Source: Sulfuricurvum sp. (GTDB taxonomy: Bacteria; Campylobacterota; Campylobacteria; Campylobacterales; Sulfurimonadaceae). Taken from it: a stretch of 53,616 nt of DNA. Of the stretch, positions 8,262-15,706 are shown in pieces. Position numbers and translations under genes: made by a program. Location: contig NZ_JAQTQR010000008.1 of the NCBI RefSeq assembly GCF_028712165.1, positions 1-53,616 on the forward strand, given 5' to 3'. Under the pieces are notes generated by a model. The model did not search any database and was not told the origin of the DNA. It saw nothing but the letters and a program-made list of their open reading frames with translations. Numbering within the stretch: position 1 is the first letter of the stretch; the number at the start of each line of letters is the position of its first letter.

Positions 8262-8575
8262 TCATACCCCTTCGTATCAGCTTTGCTGTACCTTTTTGTC
8301 AGCCTGCAAAAATCGTAAAAATCACTCAGCATCAAATAGCGAAATTCGACATCTTCAAATTGTTTCTTCATGACGGGTTCGCCTTGCAAATAGTATTTCA
8401 CATCTTTTTGAAACTCTTTCGGATATTCCAGCTTTTCGGCTTTCAAGGATGAGAAACACTCTATGAAATCCGAAAAAAGATTTATGACGATTTCATCGTG
8501 TTCTTGCGACCTGTGTGCGAGAAAATCGGTAATTTCTTCAAATCTCTCACATATACGTACCAAACACTGATCCAC
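8255..8575 (-). CDS. Hypothetical protein, GTG start
   Basis: 106 residues when started at the GTG at 8575, which has a strong ribosome site (AGGGAG, five or six bases upstream). A TTG at 8608 would extend it but has no such site. The protein is soluble, mostly helical, and acidic, with several cysteines including a C-terminal one (GYEC). I do not recognise the family. It overlaps the following rhodanese gene by seven bases, suggesting a shared function or at least coupled translation. Confidence 0.55.
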   Translation of the reverse strand: MDQCLVRICERFEEITDFLAHRSQEHDEIVINLFSDFIECFSSLKAEKLEYPKEFQKDVKYYLQGEPVMKKQFEDVEFRYLMLSDFYDFCRLTKRYSKADTKGYEC

Positions 8576-8648
8576 AAAATTCTCCCTGCAAGCGACTCTG
8601 CAGAACAATATACATAAAGTATTCTAATGTTGTAAAACCCCGGCCGCG

Positions 8649-8654
8649 TATAAT
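8649..8654 (+). promoter_or_regulatory. -10 promoter element (TATAAT)
   Basis: TATAAT with the unusually GC-rich GGCCGCG directly upstream. It lies 40 bases before the ATG at 8694, where AGGGGA is the ribosome site. Confidence 0.5.
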
Positions 8655-8693
8655 TTATGCAAAGTATCAAACATCAATTATTAGGGGAACACT

Positions 8694-9020
8694 ATGGTCT
8701 GCAAACTGAAACAAATAATCGATTTTGTCCGTGAATACAAACTGCTTGAGGACTTAGATGATGATGCGATCACGGAGACCTTCCATACCTTTCCGCATTG
8801 TTGCTCATGGGACAAAGGATTGGGCTTTGCCGAACTCGACAATGATCGTCTTGACCTCGCTGTCGATAAAATAATGGAAGTTCTCGATGAAACCTACGAG
8901 CATGAATACACTGCACCTCAAATAAAGGCGATTGCGACTTCATTTATGGGGATTTTTGAGGCAGCCGGTGCACCCAAAAGCCCGGTACCATTTGTGATTG
9001 TCATGTTGGCCAGAATTTAG
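8694..9020 (+). CDS. Hypothetical protein
   Basis: 108 residues, soluble and acidic, with a Cys-Cys pair (FPHCCSWDKG) and no membrane segment. The start is well supported by TATAAT 40 bases upstream and AGGGGA just before the ATG. It heads a group of three genes (this, thioredoxin-like, hypothetical) on the plus strand; redox context is suggested by the thioredoxin neighbour only. Family not recognised. Confidence 0.6.
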   Translation: MVCKLKQIIDFVREYKLLEDLDDDAITETFHTFPHCCSWDKGLGFAELDNDRLDLAVDKIMEVLDETYEHEYTAPQIKAIATSFMGIFEAAGAPKSPVPFVIVMLARI

Positions 9021-9066
9021 AAAGATCAAAAGGAATGACGACTTCGAAAACAGGATACTACGAAAT

Positions 9067-9435
9067 ATGCTCATATTGACAAAAGAGAATTATGATAAAA
9101 CCGTTCAGGAGAACAAGATAGTGGTTATCGATTTTTGGTCGCAGTGGTGTACTCCGTGCAAACAGTACGGACCGATATTTGAAAAAGTATCCGGAAAATA
9201 CCCCGACATCACGTTTGCAAAACTCCATACGGAAGAGGAAACCGCTCTTTCAGACTATTTCTTTATTCAGAATCTTCCGACGACGGTGCTGATGAAAGAG
9301 AAGACGGTTATTTTCAAAACACCGGGATTATTATCTGAAGAGGAACTGATTGATCTCATTGAGCAGACAAAAGCGACCGATTTGGATAAATTCCGTGCGG
9401 AAAAAGCAGCGAAAAAAGCAGCACGCAAGCGATAA
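9067..9435 (+). CDS. Thioredoxin family protein
   Basis: 122 residues. The active site is WCTPC (Trp27, Cys28, Cys31) within VVIDFWSQWCTPCKQYGP, a thioredoxin-like dithiol motif with Thr-Pro between the cysteines. NLPTTVLM supplies the cis-proline. It has no signal peptide, so it probably works in the cytosol as a disulfide reductase. An ATG at 8998 in the same frame overlaps the previous gene and is judged spurious, because the thioredoxin fold begins at MLILTKENYDK. A lysine/alanine-rich tail (AEKAAKKAARKR) extends past the fold. Confidence 0.85.
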   Translation: MLILTKENYDKTVQENKIVVIDFWSQWCTPCKQYGPIFEKVSGKYPDITFAKLHTEEETALSDYFFIQNLPTTVLMKEKTVIFKTPGLLSEEELIDLIEQTKATDLDKFRAEKAAKKAARKR

Positions 9436-9453
9436 CCATCAGAAGGAAAGCAG

Positions 9454-9786
9454 ATGCCATTAAATCGACTGGAACGATATTTCGAGGACTACACCTACAT
9501 ACGAAAAGGTCACTATCCCGTCACGGATTTGATTGTCTATATGTACATGGGCGATGCGTGGACTGAAGCAAACAAAGCACAACAAATCGCGATCAGCGAG
9601 GGGCTCCTCAGATCCATCGAAGCAAAACATTTCGAACTCGGCAGAGAAGATATCGAACGTCTTTTTGAACTCTACGATCTTAAAGGTAAAGCGCAACGCG
9701 GTGAGCTATCCGATGTTGTGATGCTGCAGAGCGCATTTACACAGATCATCGAAAAGCATCGCTTATCGCACCAGTTACCGTCTTAA
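9454..9786 (+). CDS. Hypothetical protein downstream of thioredoxin
   Basis: 110 residues, helical and charged, with no signal peptide. The start has AGAAGGAAAG just upstream and lies 18 bases after the thioredoxin stop, so the two are probably one transcript. A hairpin with a T-rich tail follows directly. I do not recognise the family. Confidence 0.6.
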   Translation: MPLNRLERYFEDYTYIRKGHYPVTDLIVYMYMGDAWTEANKAQQIAISEGLLRSIEAKHFELGREDIERLFELYDLKGKAQRGELSDVVMLQSAFTQIIEKHRLSHQLPS

Positions 9787-9824
9787 AAAGTGTCTGCTCT
9801 TTGGAATCATTCCACTTTTCTTTT
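9786..9824 (+). terminator. Probable rho-independent terminator
   Basis: AAAAGTG at 9786-9792 can pair with CACTTTT at 9813-9819, followed by CTTTT; a tighter inner hairpin TGGAAT-C-ATTCCA is also possible. It closes the three-gene group starting at 8694. Confidence 0.55.
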
Positions 9825-9926
9825 AATGTACCTATTATTAAATGTCTTTAAAACAGCCTAAAATATGCAGGAAATTTTGCCCGATTTTATTGTATGATAA
9901 ACTTTATAACCGACAAGGATTGTAAG

Positions 9927-10736
9927 ATGTTAACGTACGCTAATTCTAAAAACTATTTACTACTCACTGCAGCAGGTGTCATTGTGCAAGGATGTGTTGC
10001 TTATGTTGATCCATATCCTGAAACCATAGTTCATACGGGATCTCAGAGCATAATTGAAACAAGACCGCCATTTTACGGATATGATGTATTCTATGATTAT
10101 TATGACAGACCTTATTATCTTGATTCATCTCGTAGAGTAATATATGTCGAAACAAAATACTATCCGTACGTAAAATCTCATTACCAATACAGAAAAACAG
10201 ACTATGGAAGATATAGAGAGGATCATGATGACAATCGCAGGGATACTTACTACCGCGATCAGCCAAGAATCATAGAGGATCGTGATGATAATCGCAGGTT
10301 TACTCCCCCTCAAAACCAGATAAGAGTTATAGACAAGCGTGATGATGATCGTAGGGATACCTACTCTCACGATCAACTAAAAGTTATAGAAAAACATGAT
10401 GACAATCGCAGGGATACCTACTCTCACGATCAACAAAGAGTTATAGACAAGCGTGATGACAATCGCGGAAGAGGCAATCCAAATGATATTTCAAAACCTA
10501 ATCATGTAGATAACAATATTGTTATTCATTCAAAAGATTCTGATGATAAAAAAAATGATACTGGTTCAAATAACTCTGAACGATCTAAACATAATAGCGA
10601 CAACAGCAAAAACAATCATTCAAAAGATACTGAAGATAATAAAGACAATAGTGGTTCAAAGAACTCTGGACGTTTTAATCATAATAGCGATAATAGCAAT
10701 AACAGTCATTCAAATGATTCGGGAAGAACGTATTAA
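9927..10736 (+). CDS. Repeat-rich putative lipoprotein
   Basis: 269 residues from the ATG at 9927, which has AAGGA seven bases upstream; an upstream in-frame ATG at 9894 lacks this. The N-terminus LLLTAAGVIVQGC looks like a lipoprotein signal, although Gln before the Gly is unusual in a lipobox. A Tyr-rich segment follows, then four to five 19-residue repeats of the type RVIDKRDDNRRDTYSHDQ, then two and a third 30-residue Ser/Asn/Asp/Lys repeats starting HSKD. The tail is likely disordered and surface- or periplasm-exposed. Repeat number could vary between strains. No enzymatic domain is seen; its composition recalls the Arg/Asp-rich tail of the small protein at 526-846. Confidence 0.65.
   Translation: MLTYANSKNYLLLTAAGVIVQGCVAYVDPYPETIVHTGSQSIIETRPPFYGYDVFYDYYDRPYYLDSSRRVIYVETKYYPYVKSHYQYRKTDYGRYREDHDDNRRDTYYRDQPRIIEDRDDNRRFTPPQNQIRVIDKRDDDRRDTYSHDQLKVIEKHDDNRRDTYSHDQQRVIDKRDDNRGRGNPNDISKPNHVDNNIVIHSKDSDDKKNDTGSNNSERSKHNSDNSKNNHSKDTEDNKDNSGSKNSGRFNHNSDNSNNSHSNDSGRTY
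10210..10466 (+). repeat. 57-bp tandem repeats in a coding region
   Basis: Equivalent codons recur at 10218, 10275, 10332, 10389 and 10446, exactly 57 bases apart, giving a 19-residue protein repeat. The last units are nearly identical in DNA (GGGATACCTACTCTCACGAT occurs twice), pointing to recent duplication. Confidence 0.85.
10527..10736 (+). repeat. 90-bp tandem repeats in a coding region
   Basis: Two full units start at 10527 and 10617 and a partial third at 10707, each beginning with codons for HSKD/HSND. They encode a Ser/Asn/Asp/Lys-rich, probably disordered tail. Confidence 0.8.
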
Positions 10737-10833
10737 AAACTTCTTCTTGTAGATCAAGAATAAGTTCAAAACATGCAACATAGACACTCGTATTAGAAGT
10801 TTTGTAAAAGCTTTAAAAGCTGTAATATAGAGG

Positions 10834-10917
10834 TGGTACCAGTGGGCGGACTCGAACCGCCACGACTTTCGCCACCGGATTTTGAATCCGGCGTGTCTAC
10901 CATTTCACCACACTGGC
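10834..10917 (-). tRNA. tRNA-Leu (anticodon CAA)
   Basis: Read on the minus strand, the gene starts GCCAGTG and ends CACTGGT-A-CCA, so the acceptor stem closes with one G-U pair and the CCA end is encoded. The anticodon arm is CCGGA-TTCAAAA-TCCGG with CAA as anticodon, the T arm contains GGTTCGAGTCC, and a variable arm (GGCGAAAGTCGT region) lies between, as in class II tRNAs. It reads UUG codons. Its 84-base length fits tRNA-Leu. Confidence 0.95.
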
Positions 10918-10937
10918 ATGTGTTTGAAGAGGACGGA

Positions 10938-10943
10938 ATTATA
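10938..10943 (-). promoter_or_regulatory. -10 element for tRNA-Leu
   Basis: On the minus strand TATAAT lies about 20 bases before the mature tRNA 5' end. Confidence 0.55.
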
Positions 10944-11015
10944 GGGATCGTTTGCTTAAAGATACGTAAAAGTACTTTTACTAATCATTTGTAGTTTTTT
11001 GCCGATAATAGAGTA

Positions 11016-11030
11016 TGGAACTTTTATTGC
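11016..11030 (+). promoter_or_regulatory. Sigma-54 promoter of flgL
   Basis: TGGAAC at 11016-11021 and TTGC at 11027-11030 place the invariant GG and GC exactly ten bases apart, the sigma-54 (RpoN) -24/-12 geometry. It matches the GGAA-N6-TTGC form described for Campylobacter class 2 flagellar genes. It lies 35 bases upstream of the flgL start. Confidence 0.75.
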
Positions 11031-11065
11031 TTAACTATGCTTAAGCTTGCACAAAAGGATTTGAC

Positions 11066-13165
11066 GTGAGAGTCACAGCAGGATCATATTACAATAATAT
11101 ATACGGCGAGAACAATAAACTCAATCAACAATTGTTTGACGTCAATAAACAAATTTCGTCAACGATGAAAATACAATATTCGTATGAAGATCCCGGAGTA
11201 GCTATTGATACGCTCCGTTTGGATAACGAAATTACAACATTGACCCAAGCAAAAACAAGTGCCCAAAGCGCCTATAAAATTTCGACCCAAACCGATACGA
11301 CAATCGGTGAAATCGTCAAAACAATCGAATCGATGAAAGTCAAACTGATCAATGCAGCCAATGACGCCAATTCCGATACCAGTACCCAAGCGATCGCAAA
11401 AGAGCTTCGCGGACTGCAAAATCATCTATTATCATTAGCTAATACCTCTATAGGGGGACAATACCTCTTTTCCGGAACGGCTACTTCCGTCAAACCTATT
11501 GGTGCAGACGGAACGTATCAGGGGAACGATCAAAATCTTGAGGCCTTTTTAGGCTCAGGCGTTAAACAAAAATACAATATCAGCGGCAATCAACTTTTTT
11601 TAGGTAACGAAAATAAAATTAACCGTTCGGTAACGTCCAATGTACGTCAAATGAGTTTAACCGATTTGTATCCGGATATCATGAAAGATCCGTCTATGAC
11701 ACGCAGCGCTTCAACACAGACCTATATTACAGGTTCAAGTACGATACGTGATTTTATGGGGGATACGGACAGTATAACCACCAATGATGCAACGCATCCG
11801 AGCTATTTTTATCTCCAGGGAACACGAACGGACGGCAGTACGTTTAAATCAAAAATACAGATGAACATGACCGATACAATGGATGATTTAACCCATAAAA
11901 TCGCCCTTGCGTACGATCCGAACCAAACCAATCCGACTGCAAACCAAGTCAATATCTCGATAAATGCCAATGGACAAATAGAAGTTTCCGATAAATCGGC
12001 GGGATCGAGCAAGCTCGATTTTCATCTGGTCGGTGCAGTCGATTTTAGCGGCGGGGCGGCAGCCGATGTGACCAATATCGATAACCTCCAATCCGGCACA
12101 ACCGATTTCGAAACGGCAGCGGTAACAACTCCGGGGCTTTATGTTAAAGAATTCACAAAAAGCGGATTTACGACCCCTACAGGCACACCCAACACCATAG
12201 AAGGGATCAATTACGATCGAACCAATTTTACGCAAGACGGTGCAACCCTTACGTCAAATGTACCTCAAGTCTTAAAATCGGATAATTCATTTGCAACGAG
12301 CTCTACTAAGCTGATAGATGTGAGCGGAGAAACAACTTTAAATGGAAAACAGTTTGTCATTCAAGGCAAAGATGTAACTGGAGCTGCTTTTACCGCACAA
12401 ATCGATTTATCATCAGCCGGATCAACATTTTCACTTGATGGTGGTGTAACGAACTTTAACATCTATACGGCGACAGCTCCTCGCAGTGCAGTTGATGCAG
12501 ATAAAATGACATATCAGCAGATGATGGATATTATTAATATTGCGACATCCGGGACAGTACCGACTGCTAATACATCAGCAGCTTATGATGCAGCGATAAC
12601 CGCATCAAATACGCTTTCTTCAACAACACTGGATTATTCCGGTCGAATCAAATTTGAAGATAAAACCAACCCTTCTTCACAAGCATCAATCGCTTTATAT
12701 GATGCAACATCCGATACGTACCCCGCAACGGGCACTGTAGCTTCCGGCAGCGCTTTGTCTTTTAATGCCAACAGCGCATTACAAGTTCGTGATCCAAAAA
12801 ACGACTTTTTTGCTCAAATTGAAGAGATTATAAAATCGGTTGAATCCGGGAAAAAACGGGCTGACGGTACAACCGCAACCGATCCGAGAAATATCGGGAT
12901 TCAAAACTCCATTCAGATGATTGATGATCTCAGCGACCATGTAAGCCGACTCCAAACCGAAGCAGGTTCGTATTCGCAAGTATTGCAGGCATCCTCTGAT
13001 CGTACGGACATGTTGATCATCAGTACAAAAACATTGCAATCCGATGTTATTGATACGGATATCGCGGAAGCCACACTCAAAATGCAGCAACTAAGCCTTA
13101 ATTATCAAGCATTGTTATCCAATATCTCAAAAGTTTCCAAACTTTCACTCGTAAACTATTTATAG
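11066..13165 (+). CDS. flgL: Flagellar hook-associated protein 3 (hook-filament junction)
   Basis: 699 residues, long as in Campylobacter, where the central domain is expanded. The N-terminal ~150 residues (MRVTAGSYYNNIYGENNKLN, then LRGLQNHLLSLANTSIGGQY) and the C-terminal segment (AEATLKMQQLSLNYQALLSNISKVSKLSLVNYL) are the flagellin-type coiled-coil ends that pack in the filament axis. The middle 450 residues are Thr/Asp/Ser-rich and form the outer domains. Start is GTG with AAAAGGA seven bases upstream. FlgL caps the hook with FlgK and holds the filament; it is exported through the flagellar type III system. A sigma-54 promoter precedes it and a terminator follows. Confidence 0.92.
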   Translation: MRVTAGSYYNNIYGENNKLNQQLFDVNKQISSTMKIQYSYEDPGVAIDTLRLDNEITTLTQAKTSAQSAYKISTQTDTTIGEIVKTIESMKVKLINAANDANSDTSTQAIAKELRGLQNHLLSLANTSIGGQYLFSGTATSVKPIGADGTYQGNDQNLEAFLGSGVKQKYNISGNQLFLGNENKINRSVTSNVRQMSLTDLYPDIMKDPSMTRSASTQTYITGSSTIRDFMGDTDSITTNDATHPSYFYLQGTRTDGSTFKSKIQMNMTDTMDDLTHKIALAYDPNQTNPTANQVNISINANGQIEVSDKSAGSSKLDFHLVGAVDFSGGAAADVTNIDNLQSGTTDFETAAVTTPGLYVKEFTKSGFTTPTGTPNTIEGINYDRTNFTQDGATLTSNVPQVLKSDNSFATSSTKLIDVSGETTLNGKQFVIQGKDVTGAAFTAQIDLSSAGSTFSLDGGVTNFNIYTATAPRSAVDADKMTYQQMMDIINIATSGTVPTANTSAAYDAAITASNTLSSTTLDYSGRIKFEDKTNPSSQASIALYDATSDTYPATGTVASGSALSFNANSALQVRDPKNDFFAQIEEIIKSVESGKKRADGTTATDPRNIGIQNSIQMIDDLSDHVSRLQTEAGSYSQVLQASSDRTDMLIISTKTLQSDVIDTDIAEATLKMQQLSLNYQALLSNISKVSKLSLVNYL

Positions 13166-13176
13166 CAATCTGCAAT

Positions 13177-13201
13177 AAAAGGGCTTTCTGTCCCCTTTTT
13201 T
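13177..13201 (+). terminator. Rho-independent terminator of flgL
   Basis: AAAAGGG (13177-13183) pairs with CCCTTTT (13193-13199), followed by more T's, 12 bases after the flgL stop. The ftsK -10 box begins only three bases later, so the promoter's upstream part overlaps the terminator. Confidence 0.75.
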
Positions 13202-13203
13202 GC

Positions 13204-13209
13204 TATAAT
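13204..13209 (+). promoter_or_regulatory. -10 promoter element for ftsK
   Basis: TGCTATAAT, an extended -10 box, directly after the flgL terminator and 35 bases before the proposed ATT start of ftsK. Confidence 0.6.
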
Positions 13210-13243
13210 AAAACCACTTTCAACCTGATTTCAAGGATCTCCT

Positions 13244-15478
13244 ATTTTACGCGATACACTGTTTATAGCCGGATTTGGCATTTTATTTTATCTAGGCATT
13301 GCCACAATCATCGGTGATGCATCCATTATTGGAGCCTATGGGGCCATGTTTGCCCAAACCAATGTCTGGATTTTCGGCTATGTCGCCTATGTCTATTTAT
13401 TGCTTTTGATGATACCGTTGTTTTACTCGTATAAATACGACGGTGAGCTCTATCGACGCCTTGAAATGGCCGGAATTTTTACTCTATTATTTTTTGCGAT
13501 GCTCTTTTTTCAAGCCATGGTTGTCGAAGGGATATATCGCGGCGTCTTCGTCGGAAGCATTGTTGATTTCTTATCGGTTTACATCGGTACATTCGGTCTA
13601 TGGACTTTCTGGTTAATGATGGTAGCCGTATCGGTTGTATTGGTTATGGAACAAAGTCTGTCCGAATTGGCACAGCCCCTCAAAGAATATATGGATAAAC
13701 CGCTTACAACACCTAAACAAACGCAAACGAAACCATCTTCATCGGCCCTCAAATCCGAACCAATAATTGAAACTCCCGTTCATACTATCGAAAATAATTA
13801 TGAAGAAGAATATTCTCTTTTTGATGACACCTCTTCCGATACAGTGCCCTCTTTTACTGCACCTGAACCGATTCAACCAACTCCCCCCGCTTCTATCGTG
13901 TCCGAATCAACTAAAAGTACAGAAGAGCTTCCAAAAGAATCGACCATTCTCAGTATGGCCAAGAAAGTCAAAGAGTCCAAACAGCATGCCCTTGTCGTTG
14001 ATGAACTCGAAGAGAATAAAATGCTGTTGGAGCAAATTGATAAAGGTGTAAGCGAAAAACCTAAAAACTTTAAACTTCCGCCGAGTGATTTCTTCCAAAA
14101 TCCTCCCAAGAAACAAACCTTGGTGGATGAAGCCGAACTCGACGATAAAATTAAAGACCTGATTGACAAACTGAGACATTTTAATATTGATGGAGATGTC
14201 GTACGAACCTATGCGGGGCCTGTTGTTTCTACGTTTGAGTTCAAACCTGCCGCAAACATCAAAGTCTCCAAAATTTTAGGGCTCCAAGATGACCTTGCGA
14301 TGGCACTAAAAGCTCAGACTATCCGTATCCAAGCTCCGATCCCCGGTAAAGACGTCGTCGGTATCGAAATCCCGAATAAATCGGTAGAAACTATCTATCT
14401 TCGTGAAATGCTAGAAAGCAAGCTCTTCCAAGAAGCAGCTTCCCCTCTCACTTTGATACTAGGGAAAGACATAGTAGGCAAACCGTTTATTACGGATCTT
14501 AAAAAACTGCCGCACCTTCTCATCGCTGGGACAACCGGAAGCGGGAAAAGCGTCGGTATCAACTCAATGATTTTGAGCCTTCTGTATAAAAACTCTCCGG
14601 ATCAGCTCAAACTTCTGATGATCGATCCGAAAATGTTGGAATTTTCTATCTATAATGATATCCCGCACTTACTCACACCTGTCATTACAAAACCGAAAGA
14701 GGCGATTTCAGCACTCAACAATATGGTGTATGAGATGGAACGACGATACCATTTGATGAGCGATACCCGTACTAAAAATATCGAAAATTACAACGATAAA
14801 GCAAAAGCTGAGAAACGCGATCCTCTGCCGTATATCGTCGTTATCATTGACGAACTTGCCGATTTGATGATGACCAGCGGTAAAGACGTGGAATATTCGA
14901 TCGCCCGTCTGGCTCAAATGGCACGTGCAAGCGGAATCCATCTCATCGTTGCAACCCAACGTCCGAGTGTCGATGTCGTGACCGGTCTTATTAAAGCCAA
15001 TCTGCCCTCGCGTATCAGCTACAAAGTAGGACAAAAAATCGACAGTAAAATTATCCTCGACGGAATGGGTGCGGAATCGCTTCTCGGACGCGGAGATATG
15101 CTCTTCACCCCTCCGGGTATGAGCGGTCTGGTCAGGCTGCATGCTCCGTGGAGTACCGAAAATGAAATAGAAAAAGTAGTCGATTTCCTCAAAGCTCAAC
15201 GTGATCCCGATTATGACTGCCGCTATCTGGCCGATAACGGCAGTGTGGCGAAAAGCAACAACGACACCACCGATAACAAGCCGCTCGATGAGCTTTATGA
15301 AGAAGCTAAAAATATTGTCCTAAGTGAGCAAAAGACATCGATCAGTTATCTTCAACGACGACTGCAAATCGGCTATAACCGTTCCGCGACCCTTATCGAA
15401 CAGCTTGAAAACAACGGTATCCTCTCCGCACCGAATGCCAAAGGCAATCGCGATATCATCGCAAACGATCCTTTTTAA
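13244..15478 (+). CDS. ftsK: DNA translocase FtsK, apparent ATT start codon
   Basis: 744 residues if started at ATT 13244; the first ATG (13346) would remove most of the first membrane helix. In-frame sequence before that ATG encodes LRDTLFIAGFGILFYLGIAT, a normal FtsK helix 1, and AAGGA sits six bases before the ATT. The frame closes at a TGA at 13226 with no ATG, GTG or TTG between. The protein has about four N-terminal membrane segments, an acidic Pro/Ser linker, then the motor with Walker A GTTGSGKSVG (near residue 430), Walker B IVVIIDELADLMM and VATQRPSVDVVTGLIKAN, and a C-terminal gamma winged helix (SYLQRRLQIGYNRSA) for KOPS DNA reading. It pumps DNA at the septum and activates Xer recombination at dif; an Xer gene lies at 25871. 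Confidence 0.9.
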   Translation: MLRDTLFIAGFGILFYLGIATIIGDASIIGAYGAMFAQTNVWIFGYVAYVYLLLLMIPLFYSYKYDGELYRRLEMAGIFTLLFFAMLFFQAMVVEGIYRGVFVGSIVDFLSVYIGTFGLWTFWLMMVAVSVVLVMEQSLSELAQPLKEYMDKPLTTPKQTQTKPSSSALKSEPIIETPVHTIENNYEEEYSLFDDTSSDTVPSFTAPEPIQPTPPASIVSESTKSTEELPKESTILSMAKKVKESKQHALVVDELEENKMLLEQIDKGVSEKPKNFKLPPSDFFQNPPKKQTLVDEAELDDKIKDLIDKLRHFNIDGDVVRTYAGPVVSTFEFKPAANIKVSKILGLQDDLAMALKAQTIRIQAPIPGKDVVGIEIPNKSVETIYLREMLESKLFQEAASPLTLILGKDIVGKPFITDLKKLPHLLIAGTTGSGKSVGINSMILSLLYKNSPDQLKLLMIDPKMLEFSIYNDIPHLLTPVITKPKEAISALNNMVYEMERRYHLMSDTRTKNIENYNDKAKAEKRDPLPYIVVIIDELADLMMTSGKDVEYSIARLAQMARASGIHLIVATQRPSVDVVTGLIKANLPSRISYKVGQKIDSKIILDGMGAESLLGRGDMLFTPPGMSGLVRLHAPWSTENEIEKVVDFLKAQRDPDYDCRYLADNGSVAKSNNDTTDNKPLDELYEEAKNIVLSEQKTSISYLQRRLQIGYNRSATLIEQLENNGILSAPNAKGNRDIIANDPF

Positions 15479-15500
15479 TTCTCCTCTTCGGAGAATTTCT
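15478..15500 (+). terminator. Rho-independent terminator of ftsK
   Basis: ATTCTCC (15478-15484) and GGAGAAT (15490-15496) form a perfect 7-bp stem with a 5-base loop, then a pyrimidine/T-rich tail. The stem begins on the last base of the ftsK stop codon. Confidence 0.7.
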
Positions 15501-15670
15501 CCCCTTTCTTTCTCTTTTGTAACGTTTCTACCTCTATCATGGTAAATTCATTTTCCATACATTTTCCATTTTATATTCATAATGCTACTTTAATACACAT
15601 TCTATAGAGATTTAGACAAAACAATTGTGTAGAAAAGTAACATTGATTCAAAAGTGTTTTTTTCTTCTGA

Positions 15671-15676
15671 TATAAT
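15671..15676 (+). promoter_or_regulatory. -10 promoter element for acnB
   Basis: TATAAT 30 bases before the acnB ATG, with a run of T's (15655-15664) upstream. Confidence 0.6.
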
Positions 15677-15706
15677 CATTCAAAATTAACTGGCACAGGA
15701 GTCACT

